Assembly: GCF_002584535.1 (NCBI RefSeq)
Contig: NZ_NUOT01000008.1
Location: forward strand, 372,001-436,000
Length of the DNA stretch: 64,000 nucleotides
From: Bacillus cereus
Lineage (GTDB): Bacteria; Bacillota; Bacilli; Bacillales; Bacillaceae_G
Direction: 5' to 3'
In this document: piece after piece, positions 56,397 to 64,000 of the stretch
How positions within the stretch are numbered: position 1 is the first letter of the stretch
How the letters are laid out: each line of letters begins with the position of its first letter
Notes under the pieces: generated by a model
What the model was told of the DNA's origin: nothing
Database searches by the model: none
The model's input: the letters and a program-made list of their open reading frames with translations, nothing else
Translations under genes and position numbers: made by a program

Positions 56397-57191
56397 TTAC
56401 GAAGCCTTATGTTCAAGCCTTAACTTATCTGCTACCATCGCGATAAATTCTGAATTCGTAGGTTTTGCTTTTGACATCGATACAGTATAACCAAATAAGG
56501 ACGAGATTGAATCAATATTCCCACGGCTCCACGCCACTTCAATTGCATGGCGGATTGCGCGTTCTACACGGCTTGCTGTCGTATTATATTTTTTTGCAAT
56601 ATCCGGGTATAAAACTTTCGTAATAGAGCCAAGAAGCTCGATATCGTTATATACCATAGAGATCGCCTCTCGCAAATACATGTATCCTTTAATATGAGCT
56701 GGTACACCAATTTCATGAATGATGCTGGTAATACTCGCATCTAGATTCTTCGGTTTTCCATCTACTGTTGTTGCAGATCGGAAAGATGGTAGTGGACGTT
56801 TAATTGTAGTATTCGTTTTACCGCTTACTTGACGAATATGGCTCGTTAAATTTTCCATATCAAATGGCTTTAAGATAAAATAAGAGGCACCTAAATCAAC
56901 TGCTTTTTTCGTTACATCCTCTTGTCCAAATGCTGTTAACATAATAACATTCGGCTGCCTTAGTCGTTCAATATGCCGCATTTTCTCTAATACCGCTAAA
57001 CCATCTAAATGCGGCATAATAATATCCAAAACGAGTACATCTGGTTGTTTCTCTTTCAGTAAATTTAAACACTCTTGACCATTATAAGCAATCCCAATTA
57101 CTTCCATATCATCTTGGGCAGCAACATAACTTTCTAACATTGATACTAGTTCCTTATTATCATCCACAAGACACACTTTAATTTTCTCCAC
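56397..57191 (-). CDS. spo0A: Sporulation master regulator Spo0A
   Basis: The 264-residue response regulator is phosphorylated by the phosphorelay and controls sporulation entry. Receiver domain 1-120 (acidic pocket DDN, phospho-Asp in [28 protein letters not shown]), a linker, and the DNA-binding domain (about 150-264) with the near-invariant [20 protein letters not shown] and [19 protein letters not shown]. The start is GTG at 57191 after GGGAGGAAAAGCT. The spoIVB-spo0A order is conserved in Bacillus. Confidence 0.98.
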   Translation of the reverse strand: MEKIKVCLVDDNKELVSMLESYVAAQDDMEVIGIAYNGQECLNLLKEKQPDVLVLDIIMPHLDGLAVLEKMRHIERLRQPNVIMLTAFGQEDVTKKAVDLGASYFILKPFDMENLTSHIRQVSGKTNTTIKRPLPSFRSATTVDGKPKNLDASITSIIHEIGVPAHIKGYMYLREAISMVYNDIELLGSITKVLYPDIAKKYNTTASRVERAIRHAIEVAWSRGNIDSISSLFGYTVSMSKAKPTNSEFIAMVADKLRLEHKAS

Positions 57192-57253
57192 AGCTTTTCC
57201 TCCCTTACCGAATCGATTCTCCCGACATGTGTAAGCTTCTAGGCTACATGAAT

Positions 57254-57282
57254 TGTTCGACAATTGTGTGAAATTTCCCTTT
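57254..57282 (-). promoter_or_regulatory. spo0A promoter region with 0A box
   Basis: TGTCGAA on the minus strand (57256-57262) is a perfect 0A box (TGNCGAA). It lies close to AAGGGAAAT (57273-57281), which fits a SigH -35. This resembles the autoregulated sporulation promoter of B. subtilis spo0A. The -10 is less clear. Confidence 0.65.
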
Positions 57283-57453
57283 TAAAGTTTCTTAATTTCC
57301 GATAAAATCACAAAAAAATATGTTTATCGTTCATTTATTTTCTTTCTTTACACATTCCATCATAGGTTTACAACGAAACGTTCACTCTTTTGTTTTATTT
57401 TACAACAAAAAGCAGCTCTTGCGGAGCTTTTACAAAATTTCAACGAATTTCTC

Positions 57454-57503
57454 AAAAAAAAAAAAAAAAAAAGCAAGCTGATGTTAGTCAGCTTGCTTTT
57501 TTC
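57454..57503 (-). terminator. Terminator after spoIVB with an extra-long T tract
   Basis: AAGCAAGCTG and CAGCTTGCTT pair around ATGTTAGT. On the minus strand the stem is followed by an uninterrupted run of 19 T (57454-57472). Confidence 0.92.
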
Positions 57504-58780
57504 TCTTGCTCATAAATATTAATTCCTGCTTCATGTAACATCCATTCAATATGAACACCATACCCCGAAGTCGGATCATTCACAAATACATGTGTAACAG
57601 CACCAATCATTTTTCCATTTTGAACAATTGGGCTACCACTCATCCCTTGAACAATACCACCTGTTTTGGCCAACAAACGTTTATCTGTAACTTTTACAAC
57701 CATTCCTTTTGTCGCTGGGAACTTTTGTGGTACCGTGCTTACGATTTCGATATCAAATGCCTCTACTTTGTCTTGATCGATAACTGTTAATATTTTTGCC
57801 GGTCCTTCTTTCACTTGATGAGATAAAGCAATCGGCATCGCCTCATCCATTATGCCATTTTTTATGCCTGTATTTAATTTACCAAAAATACCAAACGGAC
57901 TATTTGTTGTAATATTACCAATTACTTCACGATCCGGTGAAAACCTTGCTAATTTTTCTCCTGGATTTCCATGACTACCGCGTTCGATAGAAGTAACTGT
58001 CGAACGAACAATCTGTCCGTCTTCTACTTGAATTGGTTTTTTCGTATCATTATCAGAAATAACATGCCCAAGTGCTCCATATTTCATGGAATCCGGATGA
58101 ACAAACGTCATTGTTCCAATACCAGCAGCTGAATCACGAATATATAAACCAATTCGGTAAGACGACTCACCATTACCTTTTTCTGGTGTTAGTTTTGTAC
58201 GAATATACTTACCATCTCGTAATAAAACAAGATTAATCGGTTCACCTGTTTGTCCGCTGTCATGGATAAAAGGTGCCACATCACTCATTTTTTCAATTGT
58301 TTTTCCATTAATTTCAGTAATCATATCCCCAACTTGTACACCAGCCACTTCTCCAGGTGATACTTTACCTCTCTCTGTTTGAATTAAATGATGCCCAACA
58401 ACAAGTACACCTTTTGTATTCAATTTTACTCCAATTGATTGGCCGCCTGGAATCACTTTAAAATCTTTCAATACTTTAACATTTACTTTTTTTACTGGAA
58501 AACCAGCAAGTTGAAAAACCATATCCGCTTCACCAGTTTGATGCGAATTTACTACAAGTCCGGATTTCTGTTCTTTATTTGAACTCACTGTAAAAACACT
58601 ATGATTTGTCGATGAAGCCTGGAAAACTGGAAATGATGTTATTTCTGATTGTTGTCCCTCAAAAATAACAAGTTGCTTTGGGGATGAAATAAACGTACGA
58701 AGCGGTTTAAAACATCCGATAAAAACTAATGAAACAAGGAGACAAAGACCTATTATTTTTCGAAATTGCTCTAATTTCAA
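57488..58780 (-). CDS. spoIVB: SpoIVB peptidase (serine protease of the SigK checkpoint)
   Basis: SpoIVB is secreted from the forespore and triggers pro-SigK processing in the mother cell. Features: an N-terminal membrane anchor (about 12-30), a PDZ domain (about 100-200, [16 protein letters not shown]) and an S55 peptidase domain (about 200-430) with GALGHVISD and the catalytic Ser in [19 protein letters not shown]. Start is uncertain: TTG 58780 is about ten bases after GAGGAG, whereas an in-frame GTG at 58789 nearly touches it. About 430 residues. Confidence 0.93.
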   Translation of the reverse strand: MKLEQFRKIIGLCLLVSLVFIGCFKPLRTFISSPKQLVIFEGQQSEITSFPVFQASSTNHSVFTVSSNKEQKSGLVVNSHQTGEADMVFQLAGFPVKKVNVKVLKDFKVIPGGQSIGVKLNTKGVLVVGHHLIQTERGKVSPGEVAGVQVGDMITEINGKTIEKMSDVAPFIHDSGQTGEPINLVLLRDGKYIRTKLTPEKGNGESSYRIGLYIRDSAAGIGTMTFVHPDSMKYGALGHVISDNDTKKPIQVEDGQIVRSTVTSIERGSHGNPGEKLARFSPDREVIGNITTNSPFGIFGKLNTGIKNGIMDEAMPIALSHQVKEGPAKILTVIDQDKVEAFDIEIVSTVPQKFPATKGMVVKVTDKRLLAKTGGIVQGMSGSPIVQNGKMIGAVTHVFVNDPTSGYGVHIEWMLHEAGINIYEQEKKAS

Positions 58781-58892
58781 TTTGTTCACTCTCCTCGCTC
58801 CTACCCACATTCAGCCTAACGACTTCATCTTTTAATTTCTCCTTGCAACGCTCTGTTTATAACCGGAAGAATTAAGAAATCATCATTTGAGC

Positions 58893-58921
58893 AAAAAGGC
58901 TATCCATTATTGGATAGCCTC
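58893..58921 (-). terminator. Terminator overlapping the recN stop
   Basis: GGCTATCC and GGATAGCC pair around AATAAT; the stem includes the last recN codons and is followed by TTTTTG on the minus strand. Confidence 0.85.
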
Positions 58922-60646
58922 TGCTGTCTGTTTAAAACGATGTGCTTGCATAAGTAACTCTTTAGCATGTTCCGTCGTTAAATCGGTAATTTCCACGCCA
59001 GAAATCATTCGAGCGATCTCCGTTACCTTATCCTCTGTACTTAATACAGCAACTGATGTAATCGTCCGATCATTTGCAACTTGTTTACGGATAAATAAAT
59101 GTGAATCCGCCATCGATGCTACTTGAGGTAAGTGCGTAATACAAAGTACTTGTGAGTTTACAGATACACGATAAATTTTTTCCGCGATCGCTTGTGCTAC
59201 CCGGCCACTCACTCCCGTATCTACTTCATCAAAAATGACAGATGCAACACCTTGATGCTTAGAAAAAATACTTTTCAAAGCTAAAATAATACGGGATAAT
59301 TCTCCACCAGAAGCTACTTTTGAAAGTTGTTTTAATGGTTCACCTGGATTTGTTGAAATATAAAATTCCACATGATCATATCCATCCATCGTACATTTCA
59401 CTGGCATCCCGTCTACAAGCGGATCATCAATACTTCCTTCCCTTTTCGCAATCCTCACTTCAAATTTCGTTTTTTCCATATAGAGTTCTTTTAATTCTTG
59501 GTGGATTGCGTTCGTAAGGTGATCTGCCAGCTGATGACGCATATCACTCAACATCGTTGCTTCCTTTAAAACTACATTTTCTACTTCTTTTAATTTCTTT
59601 TTCGTCGTTTCAATATGTATATCTTTATTTTCAATTGTAAAAATTTCTTGTTCTATTTTATCAGCATACGCCAAAATCTCTTCTACAGTATTTCCATACT
59701 TTCTCTTTAACATACGAATTTCATTTAAACGTGTTTCAATTTCGTCTAAGCGATTCGGATCATATTCCATCATGTCTAACTTTTCCCGAAGCTGATAGGC
59801 AACCTCTTCTAACAAGTAATAACTATTAGCAATCGAATCATGATTTTCTTGATATGCCTCATCTAGGTGTGTAATACTTTCCATTTGTCCCATTGCATTT
59901 CGTACATGATCGAGCCCACCGCCATCTTCACTTAATGAACGGTATGCATCACCAAGCGCTTTATAAATTTTTTCGAAATTGGAGATTTTTAATCTCTCTT
60001 CCGTCAATTCATGTTCTTCATCAACCTTCAAATCTGCTTTACGAATTTCTTCATGCTGGAATTGAATTAAATCTAATCGATGTGCCATCTGTTGTTCATT
60101 CTCTGTTAGAGATTTAAGATGCCTCTTCAACTGCTCATACTCAGCGTGTACACCTTGATATATTTCTAATTGGTTCACGATACGATCCCCATCAAAATGA
60201 TCGAGCATAAACAAATGACGTTCCTCATTCATCAAATCTTGTGTTTCATGTTGTCCATGAATATCGACAAGTGTTTTCCCAATCTCTTTTAATATACTCA
60301 ATGTAACAAGCTTACCATTTACACGACATACACTTTTCCCGTTCGCAGCAATATCCCGTTTTAAAATGATCATTCCATCTTCAATTTCAATATCTAGCTC
60401 TTCAGCTTTCGCAATACATGGATGCTTGTCATCCTCTATATAAAATAAACCTTCGATTTCAGCTTTCTCTGTTCCGTACCTAACAAACTCTGCTGAACCA
60501 CGGCCACCAACAAGTAAGCTAATTGCATCAATAATAATTGATTTACCGGCACCTGTTTCACCACTCAAAACTGTTAAACCTTTTTGAAAAGAAATATTTA
60601 ATGACTCAATAATAGCAAAGTTTCTAATCGATAATTCCGATAACAA
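58907..60646 (-). CDS. recN: DNA repair protein RecN
   Basis: The 579-residue SMC-like ATPase acts early in double-strand break repair. N-terminal Walker A GETGAGKSIIIDAI (about 30-43), a long coiled coil, and the C-terminal signature ASGGELSRIILALK with Walker B ASVIFDEVDTGVSG. The start is TTG 60646 behind GAGGTGAATGGAG; a longer reading of 40 more codons lacks a ribosome site. Between ahrC and spoIVB, as in other Bacillus. Confidence 0.96.
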   Translation of the reverse strand: MLSELSIRNFAIIESLNISFQKGLTVLSGETGAGKSIIIDAISLLVGGRGSAEFVRYGTEKAEIEGLFYIEDDKHPCIAKAEELDIEIEDGMIILKRDIAANGKSVCRVNGKLVTLSILKEIGKTLVDIHGQHETQDLMNEERHLFMLDHFDGDRIVNQLEIYQGVHAEYEQLKRHLKSLTENEQQMAHRLDLIQFQHEEIRKADLKVDEEHELTEERLKISNFEKIYKALGDAYRSLSEDGGGLDHVRNAMGQMESITHLDEAYQENHDSIANSYYLLEEVAYQLREKLDMMEYDPNRLDEIETRLNEIRMLKRKYGNTVEEILAYADKIEQEIFTIENKDIHIETTKKKLKEVENVVLKEATMLSDMRHQLADHLTNAIHQELKELYMEKTKFEVRIAKREGSIDDPLVDGMPVKCTMDGYDHVEFYISTNPGEPLKQLSKVASGGELSRIILALKSIFSKHQGVASVIFDEVDTGVSGRVAQAIAEKIYRVSVNSQVLCITHLPQVASMADSHLFIRKQVANDRTITSVAVLSTEDKVTEIARMISGVEITDLTTEHAKELLMQAHRFKQTAEAIQ

Positions 60647-60852
60647 TGCTCCATTCACCTCGTTATAAACTAATCCTCTACTAAGGGCTTCCGCTGAGCA
60701 CTTTTCGCTCAAGTAGTTATTACATGTATCATTTACTCTTCTAGCCCGCTCCATTGTACCAAACATTTGTTTTACGGGTCAATCCATCGATTTCCTAACT
60801 TCATTCTAACAAACACTATATTCCACTTTACATTTATCTATTTTTCCCATAA

Positions 60853-60902
60853 CAAAAAAATATCTTGTTTACTTTTTGCTTAAAGCAAAAAATAAACAAG
60901 AT
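60853..60902 (-). terminator. Terminator after ahrC
   Basis: ATCTTGTTTACTTTTTGCTT pairs with AAGCAAAAAATAAACAAGAT with few mismatches; the minus strand continues ATATTTTTTTG. Confidence 0.85.
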
Positions 60903-60909
60903 TCTTTCT

Positions 60910-61359
60910 TTACAGCATATTTAAGAAACGATCTGATACAAAACCTGTATCTTCAGGCGTACGACAAATGATTAAGCAAGTATCGTCACCACAAATGGTT
61001 CCGATAATCTCATCCCATTCTAAATGATCAATAAGTGCTCCGAGCGCGTGCGCGTTACCAGGTAATGTTTTTAACACAAGCATATGTCCTGCTGTGTCTA
61101 ACTTTACAAACGAATCGACGAGATTACGTTTTAATTTTTGCAACGGATTGAATCGTTGATCTGCTGGCAAGCTATATTTATAGCGACCATCATGTAATGG
61201 CACTTTCACTAAGTGCAACTCTTTAATGTCACGTGACACAGTTGCTTGCGTTACATTAAAGCCTTCATTACGTAAAATATCAACTAGTTCATCTTGCGTT
61301 TCGATTTCTTTATTCGCGATAATTTCTCTAATTTTAATATGGCGCTGACCTTTATTCAT
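60910..61359 (-). CDS. ahrC: Arginine repressor AhrC/ArgR
   Basis: The 149-residue repressor binds ARG boxes with arginine. N-terminal winged helix ([40 protein letters not shown]) and the C-terminal hexamerising, arginine-binding domain ([30 protein letters not shown]). ATG 61359 follows AGGTGCAAATGT and is preferred to a start at 61389. Its likely targets in this window are argCJBDF and artPQR. Confidence 0.96.
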   Translation of the reverse strand: MNKGQRHIKIREIIANKEIETQDELVDILRNEGFNVTQATVSRDIKELHLVKVPLHDGRYKYSLPADQRFNPLQKLKRNLVDSFVKLDTAGHMLVLKTLPGNAHALGALIDHLEWDEIIGTICGDDTCLIICRTPEDTGFVSDRFLNML

Positions 61360-61480
61360 ACATTTGCACCTCACACTATCTCTTACCATAGTTTAAACAT
61401 TGGTATACTTCACTTATTTATGTTAACTTATAATCGTTTACTTGTACATAATTGTTTTTACAATCATTATACAATTCGAA

Positions 61481-61515
61481 CAAAAAGAGGAACAACAATC
61501 GTTATTCCTCTTTCC
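61481..61515 (-). terminator. Terminator overlapping the yqxC stop
   Basis: AAAAAGAGGAA and TTCCTCTTT pair; the minus strand then reads TTTTTGTTCG. Confidence 0.75.
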
Positions 61516-62341
61516 CTTTTTGTTTTAAGACCTCATGAGCTGCTGTTACAACTTGCTCTACAGAAACTAGGGAATGATTTTCACCACTCTCACGCTCACC
61601 ATGCCACGTTAAATGAATTAAAAACTCAATATTTCCGTCTCCACCCGTAATTGGAGAGTATGTTAAATTTTCAACATCATATCCTTCTTTTATTGCGAAA
61701 TCAATGATCATTTCTACGACAGCTTCATGAACTTTACGATCGCGAACAATACCTTTCTTCCCAACCTGCTCTCTTCCGGCTTCAAATTGTGGTTTAATTA
61801 AAGCCGCAACATCACCATTTGGAGTCAATATTGTTTTTAAGACTGGCAAAATTAATTTTAATGATATAAATGAAACATCAATGCTAGCAAATTGCGGTAA
61901 TCCACGCTCTAAATCGGTCGGTGTTACATAACGAAAATTCGTTCGTTCCATGACAACAACTCGCTCATCTTGACGAAGCTTCCAAGCGAGTTGATTGTAC
62001 CCTACATCTAAAGCGTAAGATAACTTCGCACCGTTTTGCAGCGCACAATCTGTAAAGCCACCAGTTGATGAACCAATATCTAACATAATTTTATCTTGTA
62101 AATCAAGGTGAAAAGTCTCTAATGCCTTCTCTAACTTATAACCGCCACGGCTCACATATGGCATGACTTGTCCTTTTACCGTAATCGGTGTATCTTGTGG
62201 TATTTTTTCCCCTGGCTTATCGAGTCTCATTTCATTTGCATACACTAGTCCTGCCATAACAGCGCGTTTTGCCTTTTCGCGTGTTTCTATAAGCCCTCGT
62301 TCTACTAATAGTACATCTACTCTTTCTTTTTTTACACTCAT
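61502..62341 (-). CDS. yqxC: TlyA-family rRNA (cytidine-2'-O)-methyltransferase / YqxC
   Basis: The 279-residue protein has an N-terminal S4 RNA-binding domain (RVDVLLVERGLIETREKAKR) and a SAM-dependent Rossmann domain (about 80-260) with LDIGSSTGGFTDCALQNGA. It resembles TlyA and was first called a hemolysin. Its likely role is ribose methylation of rRNA. Placed four bases after dxs and upstream of ahrC, as in B. subtilis. Confidence 0.92.
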   Translation of the reverse strand: MSVKKERVDVLLVERGLIETREKAKRAVMAGLVYANEMRLDKPGEKIPQDTPITVKGQVMPYVSRGGYKLEKALETFHLDLQDKIMLDIGSSTGGFTDCALQNGAKLSYALDVGYNQLAWKLRQDERVVVMERTNFRYVTPTDLERGLPQFASIDVSFISLKLILPVLKTILTPNGDVAALIKPQFEAGREQVGKKGIVRDRKVHEAVVEMIIDFAIKEGYDVENLTYSPITGGDGNIEFLIHLTWHGERESGENHSLVSVEQVVTAAHEVLKQKGKEE

Positions 62342-62344
62342 TTG

Positions 62345-64000
62345 TTACGCCCTTTTTTGTTTTGATGGAATCATTGTATGAATACGGTCCACAACAGCAT
62401 CTGTCGTTAAACCAATTTCTTCTAACAGCTTTGTAACACTACCATGTTCAATGAAATAATCTGGAATACCCATTCGTTCAATTAAAGCACTATGATATCC
62501 ATGCTCAGTAGCAAATTCTGCTACACCTGTACCAAATCCACCGATTAAACAAGCTTCTTCAATTGTTAAAATCGGCATATTTTTTCCTAAGAGTTCATGT
62601 AAATACGTTTCATCCATTGGCTTAATAAAACGAGCATTCACAACTTTCACTGAAACTCCAGCTTTTTCAAGACGCTCCGCTGCTTCCATTGCCATTGGAA
62701 TCGTTGTACCAAATGTTAAAATTGCTGCTTGCGTGCCTTCTTTTAATGTTTCCCATGTACCAATTGGAATCGCTTTGAATTCTTCATCCATTTGAACTCC
62801 AAGTCCATTTCCACGAGGATAACGCAGAGCAATTGGACCATCTTCATACTGCATCGCTGTATATACTAAATGCTGACCTTCATTTTCATCTTTCGGCATC
62901 ATGAGTACCAAGTTCGGTAAATGACGTAAAAATGCGATATCAAATACACCTTGATGCGTTTCACCATCTGCCCCAACTAGTCCTGCACGGTCAATTCCAA
63001 TGAAGACATTTAAATTTTGACGACATATATCATGAACAACTTGGTCATATGCACGCTGCAAGAAAGTTGAATATATTGCTAAGAACGGCTTCATTCCTTG
63101 CGTTGCCATCCCAGCGGCCATCGTTGTTGCATGTTGCTCAGCAATTCCAACATCAATCATACGATTTGGAAACTCTTTATGAAACTTTTCTAGCTTAGAA
63201 CCAACTGGCATCGCTGGTGTAATCGCAACGATGCGCTCATCTGTTCTTGCAAGCTTATGAACCGTATCACTTACAACAGAACTCCATGCTGGTGCAACTT
63301 CCTTCGGTTTCACAAAGTCTCCCGATTCAATTTTATATGGCCCTGTTCCATGCCAAGTCCCAATGACATCACTCTCGGCAGGTTTATAACCTTTTCCTTT
63401 TTTCGTAATGACATGAACAAGCACTGGCCCTTTTGTTTTCTTTGCATATTGAAGCGTTTCAAACAAGTTTTCATAACTATGCCCGTCAACAGGACCTAAA
63501 TATGTAAACCCTAACTCTTCAAAAAAGACACCTGATACAAGTAAATATTTTAAGCTATCTTTTACTTTTTCTGCCGTTGCTGCAACCTTCCCGCCAACTG
63601 CTGGAATCTTCTTAAGTAAATACTCTAGTTCATCTTTCACCCACTGGTATTTCCCAGCGGTACGTAAGCGACCAAGTACATTATGAAGTGCACCAACATT
63701 CGGCGCAATCGACATTTCATTATCATTAAGAATAACAATCATATCTGTTTTTTCATGTCCGATATGGTTTAACGCTTCTAAAGCCATTCCACCCGTTAAA
63801 GCGCCATCCCCTATGATTGGTATAACACATTCTTTCGTTTTCTTTAAATCGCGCGCCAGAGCCATTCCCATCGCAGCAGATAATGAAGTTGAACTATGGC
63901 CTGTTTCCCATACATCATGCTCACTCTCGCAACGTTTTGGGAAACCACATAGACCTTTATATTGTCTTAATGTACCAAACTCTTTTGCACGCCCTGTTAA
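62345..64000 (-). CDS. dxs: 1-deoxy-D-xylulose-5-phosphate synthase (5' end outside window)
   Basis: The ThDP enzyme of the first MEP (isoprenoid) pathway step joins pyruvate and glyceraldehyde 3-phosphate. The frame is open through the window edge at 64000; the visible 551 codons include [19 protein letters not shown], the ThDP region [29 protein letters not shown] and [18 protein letters not shown]. The N-terminal roughly 75 residues are outside. The frame ends in TAA four bases before yqxC. Confidence 0.96.
   Translation of the reverse strand, partial: LTGRAKEFGTLRQYKGLCGFPKRCESEHDVWETGHSSTSLSAAMGMALARDLKKTKECVIPIIGDGALTGGMALEALNHIGHEKTDMIVILNDNEMSIAPNVGALHNVLGRLRTAGKYQWVKDELEYLLKKIPAVGGKVAATAEKVKDSLKYLLVSGVFFEELGFTYLGPVDGHSYENLFETLQYAKKTKGPVLVHVITKKGKGYKPAESDVIGTWHGTGPYKIESGDFVKPKEVAPAWSSVVSDTVHKLARTDERIVAITPAMPVGSKLEKFHKEFPNRMIDVGIAEQHATTMAAGMATQGMKPFLAIYSTFLQRAYDQVVHDICRQNLNVFIGIDRAGLVGADGETHQGVFDIAFLRHLPNLVLMMPKDENEGQHLVYTAMQYEDGPIALRYPRGNGLGVQMDEEFKAIPIGTWETLKEGTQAAILTFGTTIPMAMEAAERLEKAGVSVKVVNARFIKPMDETYLHELLGKNMPILTIEEACLIGGFGTGVAEFATEHGYHSALIERMGIPDYFIEHGSVTKLLEEIGLTTDAVVDRIHTMIPSKQKRA

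Overview
The window reads as chromosome of a Bacillus cereus-group bacterium. Signs are low GC, strong AGGAGG-type ribosome binding sites with frequent GTG/TTG starts, Spo0A, SpoIVB and a YhcN-like lipoprotein (an endospore former), a bkd operon with leucine dehydrogenase and butyrate kinase, the Prli42 miniprotein, and group-typical small proteins. The species cannot be fixed from this sequence alone. Most of the window (about 16.8-24.9 kb and 25.9-64 kb) lies on the minus strand and resembles the B. subtilis yqi-yqj neighbourhood (spo0A, bkd, art, dinB, rnz, proI).

Layout. 1-3.8 kb: end of an FMN riboswitch, a leader terminator and ribD-ribE-ribBA-ribH. 3.8-10.6 kb: minus-strand biotin operon bioA-D-F-H-C-B behind a BirA-type operator, flanked on both sides by related small exported proteins. 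10.7-12.6 kb: a T-box leader with a duplicated antiterminator/terminator module ahead of an NhaC-family transporter. 12.7-17.4 kb: a sortase-anchored nucleotidase, an SGNH esterase, a MarR regulator, an unlisted tyrosine-rich 57-residue protein and a DUF2062 membrane protein. 17.5-22.8 kb: arginine operon argC-J-B-D-F. 22.9-29.4 kb: yqzH-like gene, SDR and MBL-fold proteins, proI, serine dehydratase sdaAB-sdaAA with a decayed PfoR-like membrane gene upstream, and RNase Z. 29.5-43.5 kb: small and hypothetical genes (one with a premature stop), a sporulation lipoprotein, LexA-type dinB, a PepT-like peptidase, Prli42, an L,D-transpeptidase, an ArAE-type membrane protein, arginine ABC transporter artPQR, bacilliredoxin, yjdF behind a yjdF-type RNA, a Nudix protein, a DUF421 protein and a RodA/FtsW-family protein. 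43.8-54.1 kb: the branched-chain keto-acid operon ptb-bcd-buk-lpdV-bkdAA-bkdAB-bkdB with a sigma-54 promoter and its activator bkdR. 54.2-64 kb: yqzF-like gene, GDPD, yycC-like gene, an orphan gene, spo0A, spoIVB, recN, ahrC/argR, yqxC and the 3' part of dxs.

How parts fit together. Riboflavin, biotin and arginine synthesis are compact operons, each with a visible control element (riboswitch, BirA-like operator, ARG-box-like site), and the arginine repressor gene lies in the same window. The bkd cluster converts Leu/Ile/Val to branched acyl-CoA and acids. Its sigma-54 promoter, paired upstream dyads and the adjacent bkdR gene make a self-contained control unit. The most notable RNA elements are the T-box leader with a second antiterminator/terminator module and the yjdF leader with a 7-nt anti-Shine-Dalgarno match. 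I found no phage, complete insertion sequence, tRNA, rRNA or CRISPR array.
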